From AWTP1-13 sp963820375 (GTDB lineage Bacteria > Pseudomonadota > Alphaproteobacteria > Rhizobiales > Hyphomicrobiaceae), in NCBI GenBank assembly GCA_963820375.1, contig CAWFZX010000038.1:59915-123914 (forward strand): a stretch of 64,000 nucleotides of DNA, in the 5' to 3' direction. The translations under genes and the position numbers were made by a program. Positions within the stretch are counted from its first letter, which is position 1. Each line of letters starts with the position of its first letter. Below, piece by piece: positions 36,438 through 46,072 of this stretch. The notes below the pieces were generated by a model. The model made no database searches. It was not told the origin of the DNA and worked only from the letters and a program-made list of their open reading frames with translations.

Positions 36438-37880
36438 ATGGACAAGCCCACCATCAGTCTCATTCGAAGCAAGTGCTATGTTGACGGCCAGTGGGTCGGC
36501 GAGGGCAGGCTGCCTGTCACCAATAAGGCGACGGGGGACATCATCACTCGGGTGCCGGAGTTTGGCGAAGGCGAGACCCGACGTGCGGTAGAGGCGGCAC
36601 ATCGTGCCCTGCCGAGTTGGTCGAAGCTCCTCGCTAAGGACCGGTCGAAGCGTCTACGCGCCTGGTATGATCTAATGAACGAGCACGCTGACGAGCTGGC
36701 CCTTCTGCTCACCAGCGAGCAGGGCAAGCCGTTGGCCGAGGCCAAAGGCGAAATTCTTTATGCCGCCGGCTTCATCGAATTCTTTGCCGAGGAGGCAAAG
36801 CGCGTCTATGGCGAAACCATCCCGACCTTCAAGGCGGATGCACGTATTGTCGTGATCAAGCAGCCGGTAGGCGTCGTGGCCGCAATCACGCCTTGGAACT
36901 TCCCCGCGGCCATGATTACGCGCAAGGCGGGACCGGCACTGGCGGTGGGCTGCACGATGGTGCTGAAACCCGCTTCTGAAACGCCGCTGACGGCACTGGC
37001 GCTGGCCGAGCTTGCCGAAAGAGCTGGCATTCCGAAGGGCGTCTTCAACGTCATCACGGGCAAGGCTAGCGTGATCGGCAAGGAGTTGACCACGAACCCC
37101 ACCGTGCGCATGCTGACCTTTACCGGGTCGACCGAGATCGGCCGCACACTCATGGCGCAGTGCGCGCCGAGCATCAAGAAGCTCGGCCTTGAACTGGGTG
37201 GCAATGCGCCCTTTATTGTGTTCGACGATGCGGACCTCGACAAGGCCGTGGCCGGCGCCATGGCCTCAAAGTATCGCAATGCCGGGCAAACCTGTGTGTG
37301 TGCCAACCGCATTTATGTGCAGGACAAGGTCTACGACAGCTTTGCACAGAAGCTTGCCACCGAAGTAAAGAAGATGAAGGTCGGCGCCGGCACCGAAGAG
37401 GGCGTCACAACCGGACCGCTCATCAACAAGGCTGCCATCGAGAAAGTGGAGGAGCATGTCGCGGATGCGCTGAGCAAGGGTGCCAAGGTCGTTGTCGGCG
37501 GCAGGCGCCACGCGCGCGGCGGCAACTTCTACGAACCAACCGTGCTCGCCGACGTCACGCAGGATATGCTGCTCGCACGCGAGGAAACTTTCGGTCCGGT
37601 CGCACCGCTGTTCAAGTTCAAGACTGAGAACGATGTTATTGCCATGGCCAATGACACACCGTTCGGCCTTGCCGCCTACTTCTATGCGCGCGACGTTGGC
37701 CGTGTTTGGCGTATCGCCGAGGCGATCGAATGCGGCATCATCGGCATTAACGAGGGTATCATTTCCAGTGAGGTGGCACCTTTCGGAGGTTACAAGCAGA
37801 GCGGCCTCGGTCGTGAAGGATCGCACCATGGTATCGAAGAATATCTGGAGATGAAGTACATGCTAATGGGTGGCTTGTGA
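36438..37880 (+). CDS. gabD: NAD(P)-dependent succinate-semialdehyde dehydrogenase
   Basis: Oxidises succinate semialdehyde to succinate at the end of the GABA pathway. The 480 residues have the aldehyde-dehydrogenase catalytic pair E252 (LELGGNAPF) and C286 (NAGQTCVCAN), the NAD-binding FTGSTEIG, and the substrate-site arginine region (KYRNAGQTC) that marks the GabD branch. The ATG at 36438 was chosen because GGAGG lies 8 bases before it; three earlier in-frame ATGs lack this. It overlaps the rpiA start by 4 bases (GTGA). Other short aldehydes could be substrates. Confidence 0.9.
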   Translation: MDKPTISLIRSKCYVDGQWVGEGRLPVTNKATGDIITRVPEFGEGETRRAVEAAHRALPSWSKLLAKDRSKRLRAWYDLMNEHADELALLLTSEQGKPLAEAKGEILYAAGFIEFFAEEAKRVYGETIPTFKADARIVVIKQPVGVVAAITPWNFPAAMITRKAGPALAVGCTMVLKPASETPLTALALAELAERAGIPKGVFNVITGKASVIGKELTTNPTVRMLTFTGSTEIGRTLMAQCAPSIKKLGLELGGNAPFIVFDDADLDKAVAGAMASKYRNAGQTCVCANRIYVQDKVYDSFAQKLATEVKKMKVGAGTEEGVTTGPLINKAAIEKVEEHVADALSKGAKVVVGGRRHARGGNFYEPTVLADVTQDMLLAREETFGPVAPLFKFKTENDVIAMANDTPFGLAAYFYARDVGRVWRIAEAIECGIIGINEGIISSEVAPFGGYKQSGLGREGSHHGIEEYLEMKYMLMGGL

Positions 37881-38611
37881 GGATGGCGGAACCGGGCTTG
37901 TCCGATACCTGGAAGCAGCAGGCAGCCGTACGTGCGCTGAGCCTCGTAAAGGATGGCATGCGGCTGGGGCTTGGTACGGGTTCGACGGCTGCCAAGTTCC
38001 TCGATCTCGTGGGCCAGCGCGTCAAGGAAGGCCTCAAGGTTGTGTGCGTGCCGACCTCGGAGGCGACCCGTGTCGGCGCCGAGCGTCTGGGCCTCACGCT
38101 CAGCACCCTTGAGAGCACGCCATTTCTCGATCTCACGGTCGATGGTGCTGATGAGCTCGATGGCGAACTGAGGCTTATCAAAGGCGGCGGCGGCGCCTTG
38201 TTGCGCGAGAAAATTGTGGCGACAGCATCGGAGCGGATGGTCGTGATCGCCGATGCATCCAAGCGCGTCGACACTCTCGGTAGGTTTCCCCTGCCTGTGG
38301 AAGTGGTTCGGTTCGGTCTGACCGCGACGCGCCACATGCTTGCCGTACTTGCCGCCGAGGCCGGTTGCGAGGGCGACATCACTCTGCGTATGGCGAAGGA
38401 TGGGCAGCCTTTTGTCACCGACGAAGGCAATTTGATGTTGGATTGCGCGTTCGGACGCATCGAGGACCCGGAGGCGCTGGATGAAGCGCTGAAGCTCGTG
38501 CCGGGCGTCATTGAGAACGGATTGTTCCTCGGCATCGCCGATACCGCCATCATTGCCGGCCCCGCAGGTATCGTCACGCTTGATCGCGACGCCGCGGACG
38601 AGAACGGTTAG
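37877..38611 (+). CDS. rpiA: Ribose-5-phosphate isomerase A
   Basis: Interconverts ribose-5-phosphate and ribulose-5-phosphate in the pentose-phosphate pathway. The 244 residues contain GLGTGSTAAKFLDL near 34-48, DGADELDGELRLIKGGGGALLREKI (read as two adjacent family motifs) and a VLADASKR-like segment, here VIADASKRVD. Start is GTG 37877, overlapping the gabD stop, or ATG 37883; both are plausible. Confidence 0.93.
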   Translation: MRMAEPGLSDTWKQQAAVRALSLVKDGMRLGLGTGSTAAKFLDLVGQRVKEGLKVVCVPTSEATRVGAERLGLTLSTLESTPFLDLTVDGADELDGELRLIKGGGGALLREKIVATASERMVVIADASKRVDTLGRFPLPVEVVRFGLTATRHMLAVLAAEAGCEGDITLRMAKDGQPFVTDEGNLMLDCAFGRIEDPEALDEALKLVPGVIENGLFLGIADTAIIAGPAGIVTLDRDAADENG

Positions 38612-38615
38612 GACG

Positions 38616-39137
38616 ATGCGCCCAGCAGCTATTGGGGGATCAATGTCACAGCTGGTGGTTGCGCTGGCACTTGCGTTGTGGACATCGGTTTTGAGCTTGC
38701 CGGTTGAGGCGCAGGCTCCGGATGCCGCCCGCCTTTCGGCCGCGCGTGAGATGATGGAGGTCGCCGGGGTAGCCAAGCAGTTCGACGAGCTGATGCCGTT
38801 GCTGACCCGGCAACTCAGTCAAAGCTTCGTGGCCGTGGCGCCGGAGAAGGCAGAGGAAATCCGCCAGGTATTTGCACAGCTTCCTGGCAAGTTCATAGAT
38901 CGCAAGGGTGAGCTCATCGAGCAGGTCGCGAGCCTCTATGCGCAGGAGCTCAGCGTCGAGGAGCTCGGTGCCGTCAGTGCCTTCTACAAGTCGCCAGCCG
39001 GGCTGAAGCTGCTGTCGGTGCAACCTCAGATCGCGCGCCAATCGATGGCGCTCGGACAGCGGTGGGGGGCGCAGATTGGCCGCGAAATCGAGCAAGAGGC
39101 CCGCAAGGAGCTGAAGAAGCGTGGCATCGAGCTTTAG
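38616..39137 (+). CDS. DUF2059 protein, exported
   Basis: The 173-residue product has an N-terminal export signal (hydrophobic stretch about 10-28 ending LSLPVEAQA) followed by a helical domain with the DUF2059 pattern. This includes FDELMPLLTRQL and AVSAFYKSPAGLKLLSVQP, the latter a strongly conserved piece. The function is unknown; the protein is probably periplasmic. ATG 38616 gives an Arg in the n-region of the signal; ATG 38643, with GGGGGAT before it, is an alternative. It is commonly found between rpiA and gor in alphaproteobacteria, as here. Confidence 0.85.
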   Translation: MRPAAIGGSMSQLVVALALALWTSVLSLPVEAQAPDAARLSAAREMMEVAGVAKQFDELMPLLTRQLSQSFVAVAPEKAEEIRQVFAQLPGKFIDRKGELIEQVASLYAQELSVEELGAVSAFYKSPAGLKLLSVQPQIARQSMALGQRWGAQIGREIEQEARKELKKRGIEL

Positions 39138-39238
39138 CGCTGACGAGCTCCGCGATATTCTAGGCTGGTCCGGGTCTTCAGTCTGCCGCATGCGGTCGTT
39201 TGGGCGGGTGCGAGGCGGCTTGGGAGCGGTGAGTAGGC

Positions 39239-40663
39239 ATGAATGCGTATGATTTCGATCTGTTCGTCGTAGGGGGCGGGTCGGGCGGGGTGCGAGCTGC
39301 GCGCATCGCCGCGGGCTACGGCGCCAAAGTGGCAATTGCCGAGGAATACCGCTTCGGCGGAACCTGTGTCATCCGCGGCTGTATACCCAAGAAACTGCTG
39401 GTCTACGCCAGCCGGTTTCGTGATGATTTCGAGGATGCGGTGGGCTTCGGCTGGACCGGCACATCTGCACGGTTCGACTGGCCGACGCTGATCGCCAACA
39501 AGGACGCCGAGATCGCTCGCCTCGAAGGCCTCTATCGCGCCATGCTCGATAAGGCGGGCGTGCGCAGGATCGCGGGCCGCGCCGAACTTGCCGATGCGCA
39601 TACACTGATCATCCAGCCGGGCAACCACAGGGTAACTGCGCGCGTCATCCTGATCGCGACCGGCGGACGCCCGGTTTTTCCGGAGGTACCCGGAGTCGGC
39701 CATGCCATCACCTCCAATGAAGCCTTCCACCTCGATCGCCTGCCGCGTTCAATTGTCATCGTTGGCGGCGGCTATATCGCCGTGGAGTTTGCCTGCATTT
39801 TCCGGGCTTTCGACGTGGCCACGACCCTAGTCTACCGCGGCCCTAAGATTCTGCGAGGCTTCGATGAAAACCTGCGCGACGCGTTGACGGAGGAGCTGCA
39901 GAAGCGCGGTATTGATGTCGTCTGCGGGGCTGAGATTGCGAAGATCGACAAGGGCTGGACCGAATTGACCGTGACTTTGAACAACGGCAGTACCATTGCT
40001 ACCGGTCAGGTCATGTTCGCTACCGGCCGCAAGCCCAACACGGATGGCCTCGGTCTTGAGGCGATCGGAGTGAAGTTGGGTCCGAAGGGACAGATTGTCG
40101 TCGACGCGCAGTCTCGCTCGTCGGTAGCGCATATCTATGCGGTCGGCGATGTGACGGACCGCGTAAACCTCACCCCGGTTGCCATCCGCGAAGGACAGGC
40201 ATTTGCCGACAGCTTGTTCGGTGACAAGCCGACCAAGGTCGACCATGAACATGTGCCGACAGCCGTGTTCTCGACCCCGGAAATCGGCACAGTCGGCCTT
40301 GCCGAGACCGCTGCACGCGAGCGCTACCCTAAGCTCGACATTTATAAGGCCCAGTTCAGACCCCTGAAGAACACGCTGTCGGGACGCGATGAGCGAATGC
40401 TAATGAAACTAATCGTGGATGCCGAGACCGATCGCGTGGTGGGCTGTCATGTGTTGGGGCCAGACGCCGCAGAAATCGTGCAGATGGCTGCCATCGCCTT
40501 GCGGCTCAAGGCCACCAAAGCCGACTTCGATGCGACGATGGCCCTGCACCCCACGGTGGCCGAGGAGTTGGTGACGATGCGGGAAAAATGGCAACCACCA
40601 TCCGTGCAACCAGCCGGGCCCAAGCGACCACGCAAGAGGCGGACCGCCGATGAAGCGGCTTGA
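39239..40663 (+). CDS. gor: Glutathione-disulfide reductase
   Basis: FAD- and NADPH-dependent reductase that regenerates glutathione. The 474 residues show the FAD motif FVVGGGSGGVRAARIA, the redox-active disulfide C43-C48 in GGTCVIRGCIPKKL (the VIRGC form is diagnostic of Gor), NADPH site IVGGGYIAVEFA and the C-terminal catalytic HPTVAEEL. The Arg/Lys-rich extra C-terminus (KRPRKRRTADEAA) is unusual but harmless. It overlaps the SDR start by 14 bases, so the two are cotranscribed. Confidence 0.95.
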   Translation: MNAYDFDLFVVGGGSGGVRAARIAAGYGAKVAIAEEYRFGGTCVIRGCIPKKLLVYASRFRDDFEDAVGFGWTGTSARFDWPTLIANKDAEIARLEGLYRAMLDKAGVRRIAGRAELADAHTLIIQPGNHRVTARVILIATGGRPVFPEVPGVGHAITSNEAFHLDRLPRSIVIVGGGYIAVEFACIFRAFDVATTLVYRGPKILRGFDENLRDALTEELQKRGIDVVCGAEIAKIDKGWTELTVTLNNGSTIATGQVMFATGRKPNTDGLGLEAIGVKLGPKGQIVVDAQSRSSVAHIYAVGDVTDRVNLTPVAIREGQAFADSLFGDKPTKVDHEHVPTAVFSTPEIGTVGLAETAARERYPKLDIYKAQFRPLKNTLSGRDERMLMKLIVDAETDRVVGCHVLGPDAAEIVQMAAIALRLKATKADFDATMALHPTVAEELVTMREKWQPPSVQPAGPKRPRKRRTADEAA

Positions 40664-41399
40664 GCAGCGCATTGCCTTGGTGACCGGCGCAGGCGCCGGC
40701 ATTGGGCGAGCCATCGCGCATGCTTGCGCCGCAGAAGGCGCCCGCGTCTATGTTGCCGATGTCGATGCAAGTTCGGCCGAGAGGGTGGCCGGCGAGTTGG
40801 CATCCGCCGGCGCGCAAGCCATCGCAGCCGACGTGTCACGCGGCCAGGACGTCACCGCCATGTTCCGGGCGGTGGAGAAGCGGGATGGTCGACTAGATGT
40901 CATCATCAATAATGCGGGGCTCACCGTCCGCGGCGATTTCAGGCACCTTACCGATGCCGACTGGGTAAAGATCCGGGAAGTGAACCTAGACGGGATAGTG
41001 CGTGTAGCGCGCGACGGTTTTGCTCTACTCAAGGCATCCGGCAGGGGTTCATTGGTGAATATCGCCTCGATCATGGCGCATCGCGGGTTGCGCGGACTGA
41101 CGGCCTATTCGGCGACCAAAGGCGCGGTAACGGCGCTGACGCGCGGCCTCGCCGTCGAGTATGCAGCCTTCAACATCCGGGTAAATGCGCTCTGCCCAGG
41201 ATTTGTCGAGACGGCACTGACGCGGCGTGCCTTACGCATTCCCGGCATTCGCGAGGCTTTGCTCGACAGCACGCCCTTGCGGCGCTTCGGTGAGCCGGAG
41301 GAAATTGCCAAGGCCGCGGTATTTCTGGCAAGCGACGATGCTTCCTACATCACCGGCGCAGAAATCGCCGTAGACGGGGGTATGGGCGCGGCTCTGTAA
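40650..41399 (+). CDS. Short-chain dehydrogenase/reductase
   Basis: NAD(P)-dependent oxidoreductase of the classical SDR type, 249 residues. It has the dinucleotide motif TGAGAGIG (12-19), NNAG (87-90), the catalytic triad S140, Y153 and K157 (YSATK), and the C-terminal ITGAEIAVDGGM. The substrate cannot be told. It starts 14 bases inside gor, so it is translationally linked to it. It is convergent with the EamA gene, only 6 bases apart. Confidence 0.88.
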   Translation: MKRLEQRIALVTGAGAGIGRAIAHACAAEGARVYVADVDASSAERVAGELASAGAQAIAADVSRGQDVTAMFRAVEKRDGRLDVIINNAGLTVRGDFRHLTDADWVKIREVNLDGIVRVARDGFALLKASGRGSLVNIASIMAHRGLRGLTAYSATKGAVTALTRGLAVEYAAFNIRVNALCPGFVETALTRRALRIPGIREALLDSTPLRRFGEPEEIAKAAVFLASDDASYITGAEIAVDGGMGAAL

Positions 41400-41405
41400 C
41401 TGGAC

Positions 41406-42347
41406 TCAACGCTGCGGCGCGGCTTTGGCCGTCATCTCCACGGCAGCGGCGCGTGCGGTGATGCGTTCACGGTGCAGCAAGTAGAGGCCAGTCAGGATCA
41501 CAATGGCGGCGCCGGCGAGGGTCCATCGATCCGGAACCTGGCCGAACACGAAGTAGCCGGCCGTCGAGTGCGTGAGGAGGCTGATGTAGAGGAAGGGTGC
41601 GATGGTGGAGGCCGGCGCGTAACGGTGAGAAACAATAAACAGGTAATGGCCGAGACCGCCATAAAATCCCATCGACAACAGTAGACACCAAACCAGTGTA
41701 TCGCGCGGCCATTGCCACTCCGCGATCGCGAATGGTGCCATGACAATGCTGCCTGCAAGCAGTGAATAGAACAGGGTGACCTCTGCTGGATCGTAGGAAG
41801 CGAGATAGCGCGTAACGAGACTGAACACGGCATAGCTCAGCATCCCGGCGAGGGAGAAGCCGAAAGCATAGTGCACGGCCGTCACGCCGGGCCGCAGAGC
41901 GACCAGAATGCCCGCAAAGCCAATGCCGATCGCAATGGCGCGGCGCCAGCCAATCCATTCGCCAAGGAAAGGTCCGGCCAGGATGGCGACCATCAAAGGG
42001 GTCAGAAATCCGATTGTCGTCGTTTGATCGAGACGCAGATGGCGCAGTGCTAGAAAATTGAAGGCCGTCGAAGATAGCAGCAGAAAGGAGCGGATGATCT
42101 GCACTTTGAGCTTGCTGGTCTGCAGGAGACGCGGGATGGCCAGCAACCCGAGCGCAACCACCATGGCGATGAACTGACCGAGAAAGCGCATCCACACCGC
42201 CTGCGACGCCGGCATTTGCACCACGGCAGCAAGGTATTTCGCCGTGGCATCAAGACAAGCGAACAAAATCCACGCGACGCACATGAGCACGATGGCTTTG
42301 AGCGGGTGATAGACCACGGGCGCGGAAGGAGAAGCAGATTGTGTCAT
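41406..42347 (-). CDS. EamA-family permease (DMT superfamily)
   Basis: Inner-membrane drug/metabolite transporter of 313 residues with about ten hydrophobic helices in two EamA repeats. The ATG giving MTQSASPSAPVVYHPLK was chosen as start since the first helix follows directly; the long upstream extension in the same frame is Cys/Arg-rich and not family-like. The substrate is unknown; relatives export amino acids, purines or other small metabolites. Confidence 0.85.
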   Translation of the reverse strand: MTQSASPSAPVVYHPLKAIVLMCVAWILFACLDATAKYLAAVVQMPASQAVWMRFLGQFIAMVVALGLLAIPRLLQTSKLKVQIIRSFLLLSSTAFNFLALRHLRLDQTTTIGFLTPLMVAILAGPFLGEWIGWRRAIAIGIGFAGILVALRPGVTAVHYAFGFSLAGMLSYAVFSLVTRYLASYDPAEVTLFYSLLAGSIVMAPFAIAEWQWPRDTLVWCLLLSMGFYGGLGHYLFIVSHRYAPASTIAPFLYISLLTHSTAGYFVFGQVPDRWTLAGAAIVILTGLYLLHRERITARAAAVEMTAKAAPQR

Positions 42348-42935
42348 CAGGCGGGAGGATTGAGAAGCGGCAATACAGTAAGCCGGTGAGCACGGAGTGC
42401 GCCCTGCGGCAAAAGGGTGTTTCAGCGGGATTGGGGTTGGTATGTGGCAAAAGCATGTCTCATACATGTGGTTCGGGCTTCGCGAGGGCGTCATCATCCC
42501 GGCGACACGAAAGCGCTTGCGCTCACAGCACAGGACAGCGGGCAGTACACAAAGGGCGGCGCGGCCCAAATCACTGCCAAATGAGCGCTGCCCCAAGCGG
42601 ATCAGCAACGAAACGGCCGAAGGCGCACTTCCGCGCGTGCTTTCACCCCGTCAGGGTGGCAGGTCGACAAATAACCCCAGTGGGACGGTTCGGTCTCGGG
42701 GCGCCAGCCTATCTTGTCCTGCTGGACAGCGGCTATCCGCGTCGCCACGGCCGGCAACAAGGCCGCCGGCCGGTTTGGCGTCCTCCGAGCGGCAGGCATG
42801 TCAGCTCAAAAACATCCCCCACGGCTTTCAGGGTTTTGCGCAATAGCCTCACCACGCCAGAATAATTACACACTGACGCAGCTTGAGCCCACCCACCACC
42901 TGGCTGGCTCGCGGCTCGCACCTGGCGGAGATGGC
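42348..42935. other. Gene-free stretch upstream of the EamA gene
   Basis: About 590 bases between two divergent genes. Two overlapping plus-strand frames (42341-42865, 42397-42846) have no recognisable domain, atypical amino-acid composition and no good ribosome-binding site, so I do not call them genes. Confidence 0.4.
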
Positions 42936-43130
42936 ATGACGCTCCTGATGAAGAAAGTGGCTGGTCTAGGACTAATGCTTTTGGGTGGGCTGACGGTCGC
43001 TCATGGCGGTTCCGCTGGTCAAATGTGGGAGGTTTTGGTCGGCCTATTGGTAATCATGATTGGCGCCGTTCTCCTAGCCATGAAGGTCGTGCATCGCAAT
43101 ATGCCGCAGGCAGGTCAACCTGACCGCTGA
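42936..43130 (+). CDS. Small membrane protein
   Basis: The 64-residue product is nearly all hydrophobic, with two helices (about 5-22 and 29-50: LVGLLVIMIGAVLLAMKVV) and a short polar tail. GGAG precedes the ATG at 42936 at normal spacing. The same frame is open upstream, but that part reads like non-coding sequence. The family is not recognised. It stands alone between non-coding stretches and is probably a real small inner-membrane protein. Confidence 0.5.
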   Translation: MTLLMKKVAGLGLMLLGGLTVAHGGSAGQMWEVLVGLLVIMIGAVLLAMKVVHRNMPQAGQPDR

Positions 43131-43236
43131 CTGCCGCATGGATGCTGCGTTGGTATCCGTGCATGCCGCCTGCGGCAACCCATGAAATCGGCAATCGCCT
43201 TTGCTGGCAGATCCGGACCACAGGATGGCAAACAAC

Positions 43237-43512
43237 TTAGAAGCGCAAGCGATCGCCACTCTCGCGCTCCTTTAGTTCCCACCAGCCGCGACTGCCGACG
43301 GGATGGGCGTTCAAGTCTTGCTCGAAGTACTCACCGCGATCGTATGCCCTTGCATTGCGCAGCTGACGCTGGGTCGCGGATGGATATTTTTGGGAGTAAC
43401 TGTCGTAGTGGCGACGCTGCTTCTTATGGCTCCCGGCCTCGGCACCACCGATGCCAGCAAAGGTGGCGATGAGGCTCGCCGAAACCATGGCAACGATGAT
43501 CGTGCGCATCAA
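43237..43512 (-). CDS. Small secreted protein of unknown function
   Basis: The 91-residue product has a clear signal peptide (MMRTIIVAMVSASLIATFAGIGGAEAG, read as an n-region with Arg, a hydrophobic core and an AEA cleavage site near 24-26). The mature part of about 65 residues is highly charged and aromatic and ends in the segment HPVGSRGWWELKERES, which resembles a conserved block seen in short rhizobial periplasmic proteins (by eye). GAGGAGA precedes the ATG at a good distance. The function is unknown. Confidence 0.65.
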   Translation of the reverse strand: MMRTIIVAMVSASLIATFAGIGGAEAGSHKKQRRHYDSYSQKYPSATQRQLRNARAYDRGEYFEQDLNAHPVGSRGWWELKERESGDRLRF

Positions 43513-43967
43513 AGGCTCTCCTCGCGATGCTGTCAGATGGTAATCCAGACGCTGATGCGCAACGCGGGGCAGTCGGCCCTGGATGGCCGACCGTCCGCTA
43601 GCTTCCGGGCGCCTCGTGGTCCACAGATGCTTTACAGAGCGCCTTAGCTCCTTGACAGTTTGCTGCCTCGCCTGGCAACCCGCGCGTCACCGGCCGGTAT
43701 TGGTTTGACTAGCGCATAGAGCATCGGCTTCGCACAATGCTATCGAGCCGCCACGCGACCAGAGTAGGATTAAGCCCCATCCGATCGGTGATGTTCTCGC
43801 CGACTATGCCGATGGATGTTTGAAGTGATCCGTCTGTGCACATTGCGACGGATGGCTCTCTGACCTCGCAGCCACACAAAGAGTGCTGCTCGATAGCCTG
43901 GAGCCCTCTCAGCGAACCATGCGGCCAACAGGAACTCTTTCTCGACCGTCGGCATTGCGTAAGCCAG
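43513..43967. other. Gene-free stretch before the broken LuxR-type gene
   Basis: About 450 bases without a convincing gene. Short frames on both strands here are not domain-like. Confidence 0.4.
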
Positions 43968-44710
43968 CTAGTACTGGCTTGGGTGCGGCAATCCACCGTT
44001 CCCCGCGCCGAGCGTCTCCGCGAAGACTTGGCGGTTCACTGCCCAGATCGCCGCTTGGGTTCGATTTTTGACCTGAATTTTTCGAAGTATGGCCTTCACG
44101 TGAACCTTCACGGTAGCCTCGGTGATCTTCAGCTGATAGGCGATCACCTTGTTCGGCGCACCCAGCACTAGGCTATTCAGGATTGCAGACTCCCGGTCGG
44201 ACAGCTGAAGCCTTGGTTCGGCCTGCTTCTGAGTGTCCGGCGGCGGCACTCATCGATTGCGGGAGTTACCGCGGTTTCGATGCAGGCACGAGTACAACAA
44301 TGCCCAAGCAGCTGCTTCAGAATGGAGACCGAGATCACGGGTGCTCCCAGCATCACGAGCTCAAGTTCCTTGACCAGGGTAGATGTCTCGATGTTCTCGT
44401 CAACAAAGCTGGTTGCGCCCAACTCGAGTGCGGTCCTCACATTGCCACGTTGGCTTGCATCTCCGACTACCACGATGTGCGCGTCGGGGAGGATCGCCTT
44501 CGTCGTGCTCAGGGCTTCGGCGAGATTGCTATTCTCGCGAACACCGATGAGGACTAGGACCTGCTCGCCGGCGCCAGATATTGTGATGGGCACTTCCTCA
44601 ATGCTTGAGGCACTGCACGCTGTCTCGAAGGGGCTCTTCGCCAAGATGCTAATGAGACCTTCACGGAAGATCCTGTTCGGATGTACGACAACGCTTACAA
44701 TGGAAGGCAT
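43968..44710 (-). pseudogene. LuxR-type response-regulator-like transcription factor, frameshifted
   Basis: Two adjacent minus-strand frames together make one regulator. The first (from 44710 to about 44260) encodes a receiver-like domain: MPSIVSVVVHPNRIFREGL, then IVVVGDASQRGNVRTALELGATSFVDE. The expected phosphoacceptor aspartate is not evident. The second frame (43968-44249) encodes the LuxR-type helix-turn-helix with LSDRESAILNSLVLGAPN and KITEATVKVHVKAILRKIQ. The frames join at about 44250 if one base is added after GAT GAG. Relatives of this receiver-plus-HTH type are often found beside exopolysaccharide genes in alphaproteobacteria. A GTG at 44249 could still give a free HTH domain. 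One lesion only, so a sequencing error is possible. Confidence 0.8.
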
Positions 44711-46072
44711 CTCGGATGGACCTATGAGCGTTAGTGGAACGCACATCATCGTACTTTAGCGGGCAACCAAGCGAAATTAGAAACGAGCGTCACGCGAAGC
44801 TTTACTAAGGCTGAATTAGCACGCGCTATGGACTTCACTATGGGACTTCGAGCAATCTTCGAATGGACTTTGGTCGGAATATCATCAACGCATCCGTGAA
44901 ATCCCTCAGAAGCGCAGTAGGAAAACTCTTAGAGAGGACGAACCAAGCGTTCCCTCCTCAGTTTTCCTCGGCAATCGCCTCAGTAGTTACCCGATAATGC
45001 CACGCACACACGCATGCGGCCCACGTCGAGCGCAACCGAACGGATCTCTGAAGAGTCCGCATAAAGACATCACGACCGGCGGCAAGGCACTGGCGTGGGC
45101 GAGTTGGTGAAAGCTCGGCCGAACGCGATCGGCTTCCTTTACGCTTGTGGTACCGCCGCTGGCGCGCGACATCAGCCGGGCGGAGGGATGCCAACGTGCT
45201 CGATGAGCTCGTTACCGAACTGCCGGGCAGTCAGGCGCACCGCTGTGGCGCTGCACATTGAAGCCGGTAACGACGGAACCACCACCAATGTCAGGGTGCT
45301 CGAGCCGGGCGGCCCAGGGCTTAATCAGCCAATAGCGCTTGGCGGAATTCGGCTGACTGTCTGCCACCGGCAAAGCTGACCTGGTGTCGTCGACCATCGC
45401 CACAAACTCAAATATTGATACTGAGAGCGGGAAAAGTGCGTGACGCTTCTATTTCCTCCTCAGTGGTGAACGCATCTTCTAGGGTACGCAATCGCCTTCT
45501 CTGCAGGGCCTTGAATTCCCGCCAGCTGCCTTACTGTCGGCGCCACGTTCCGCAAGTCGGTACCCATTCACAGTTTTCCGAATGCCTCTACAACATTACG
45601 TCAAAAGTGGCCAATCGCTACCTGAACAGCCCACCGAATTAAGGGCCGATAGGTGCGCTCCTCATCTCACATCTAGTTAACGATCAGGCTGCATTGTGCG
45701 TGGAATGGCTCGCCGAAAGACGACAGCAGATCGCTGGTTGCCTTGAGGTGACCAATAGGTAGTACCTCATCTCGTTTTCGGCGTTTACCCGGATGGCTGG
45801 GCGGCTGTTTCCTGCGCTAAATCTTCACTGCGCGGCGGCCCAAGACAAGGTCTTCCACGCACTTAAGACAGATCATTCACGTCTTGGCAGAGGCAGGAAC
45901 GGGGGACGTGCAGGGCAGCCCATGGGACGCAGATCATGAAACATCCCATCACTGGGACGCGAGGCATCACGGCGATGCGAGCGGCAGGCATCTTGATCGG
46001 CATATTGGCATAATGCCACTATGGGTCAGGCATCGAGATGCACATTCACACATATGCCGGTGAGAAATAATC
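44711..46072. other. Long gene-free stretch before the RfaH-like gene
   Basis: About 1.3 kb between the LuxR-type gene and the antiterminator gene. Several short frames (for example 44958-45194, 45095-45379, 45415-45642) show no domain, no ribosome-binding site and no consistent codon use, so I call none. Composition is more even than in the flanking genes. It may be a decayed gene region or a long regulatory zone at the edge of the polysaccharide locus. Confidence 0.5.

Noticed and set aside
42341..42865. Plus-strand frames between the EamA gene and the small membrane protein
   Set aside because: No ribosome-binding site, no domain, two overlapping frames of similar quality; treated as non-coding.
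45095..45642. Short frames in the 1.3-kb empty zone, considered as transposase or small-protein genes
   Set aside because: No similarity to a known family could be seen, and codon use and start sites are poor.
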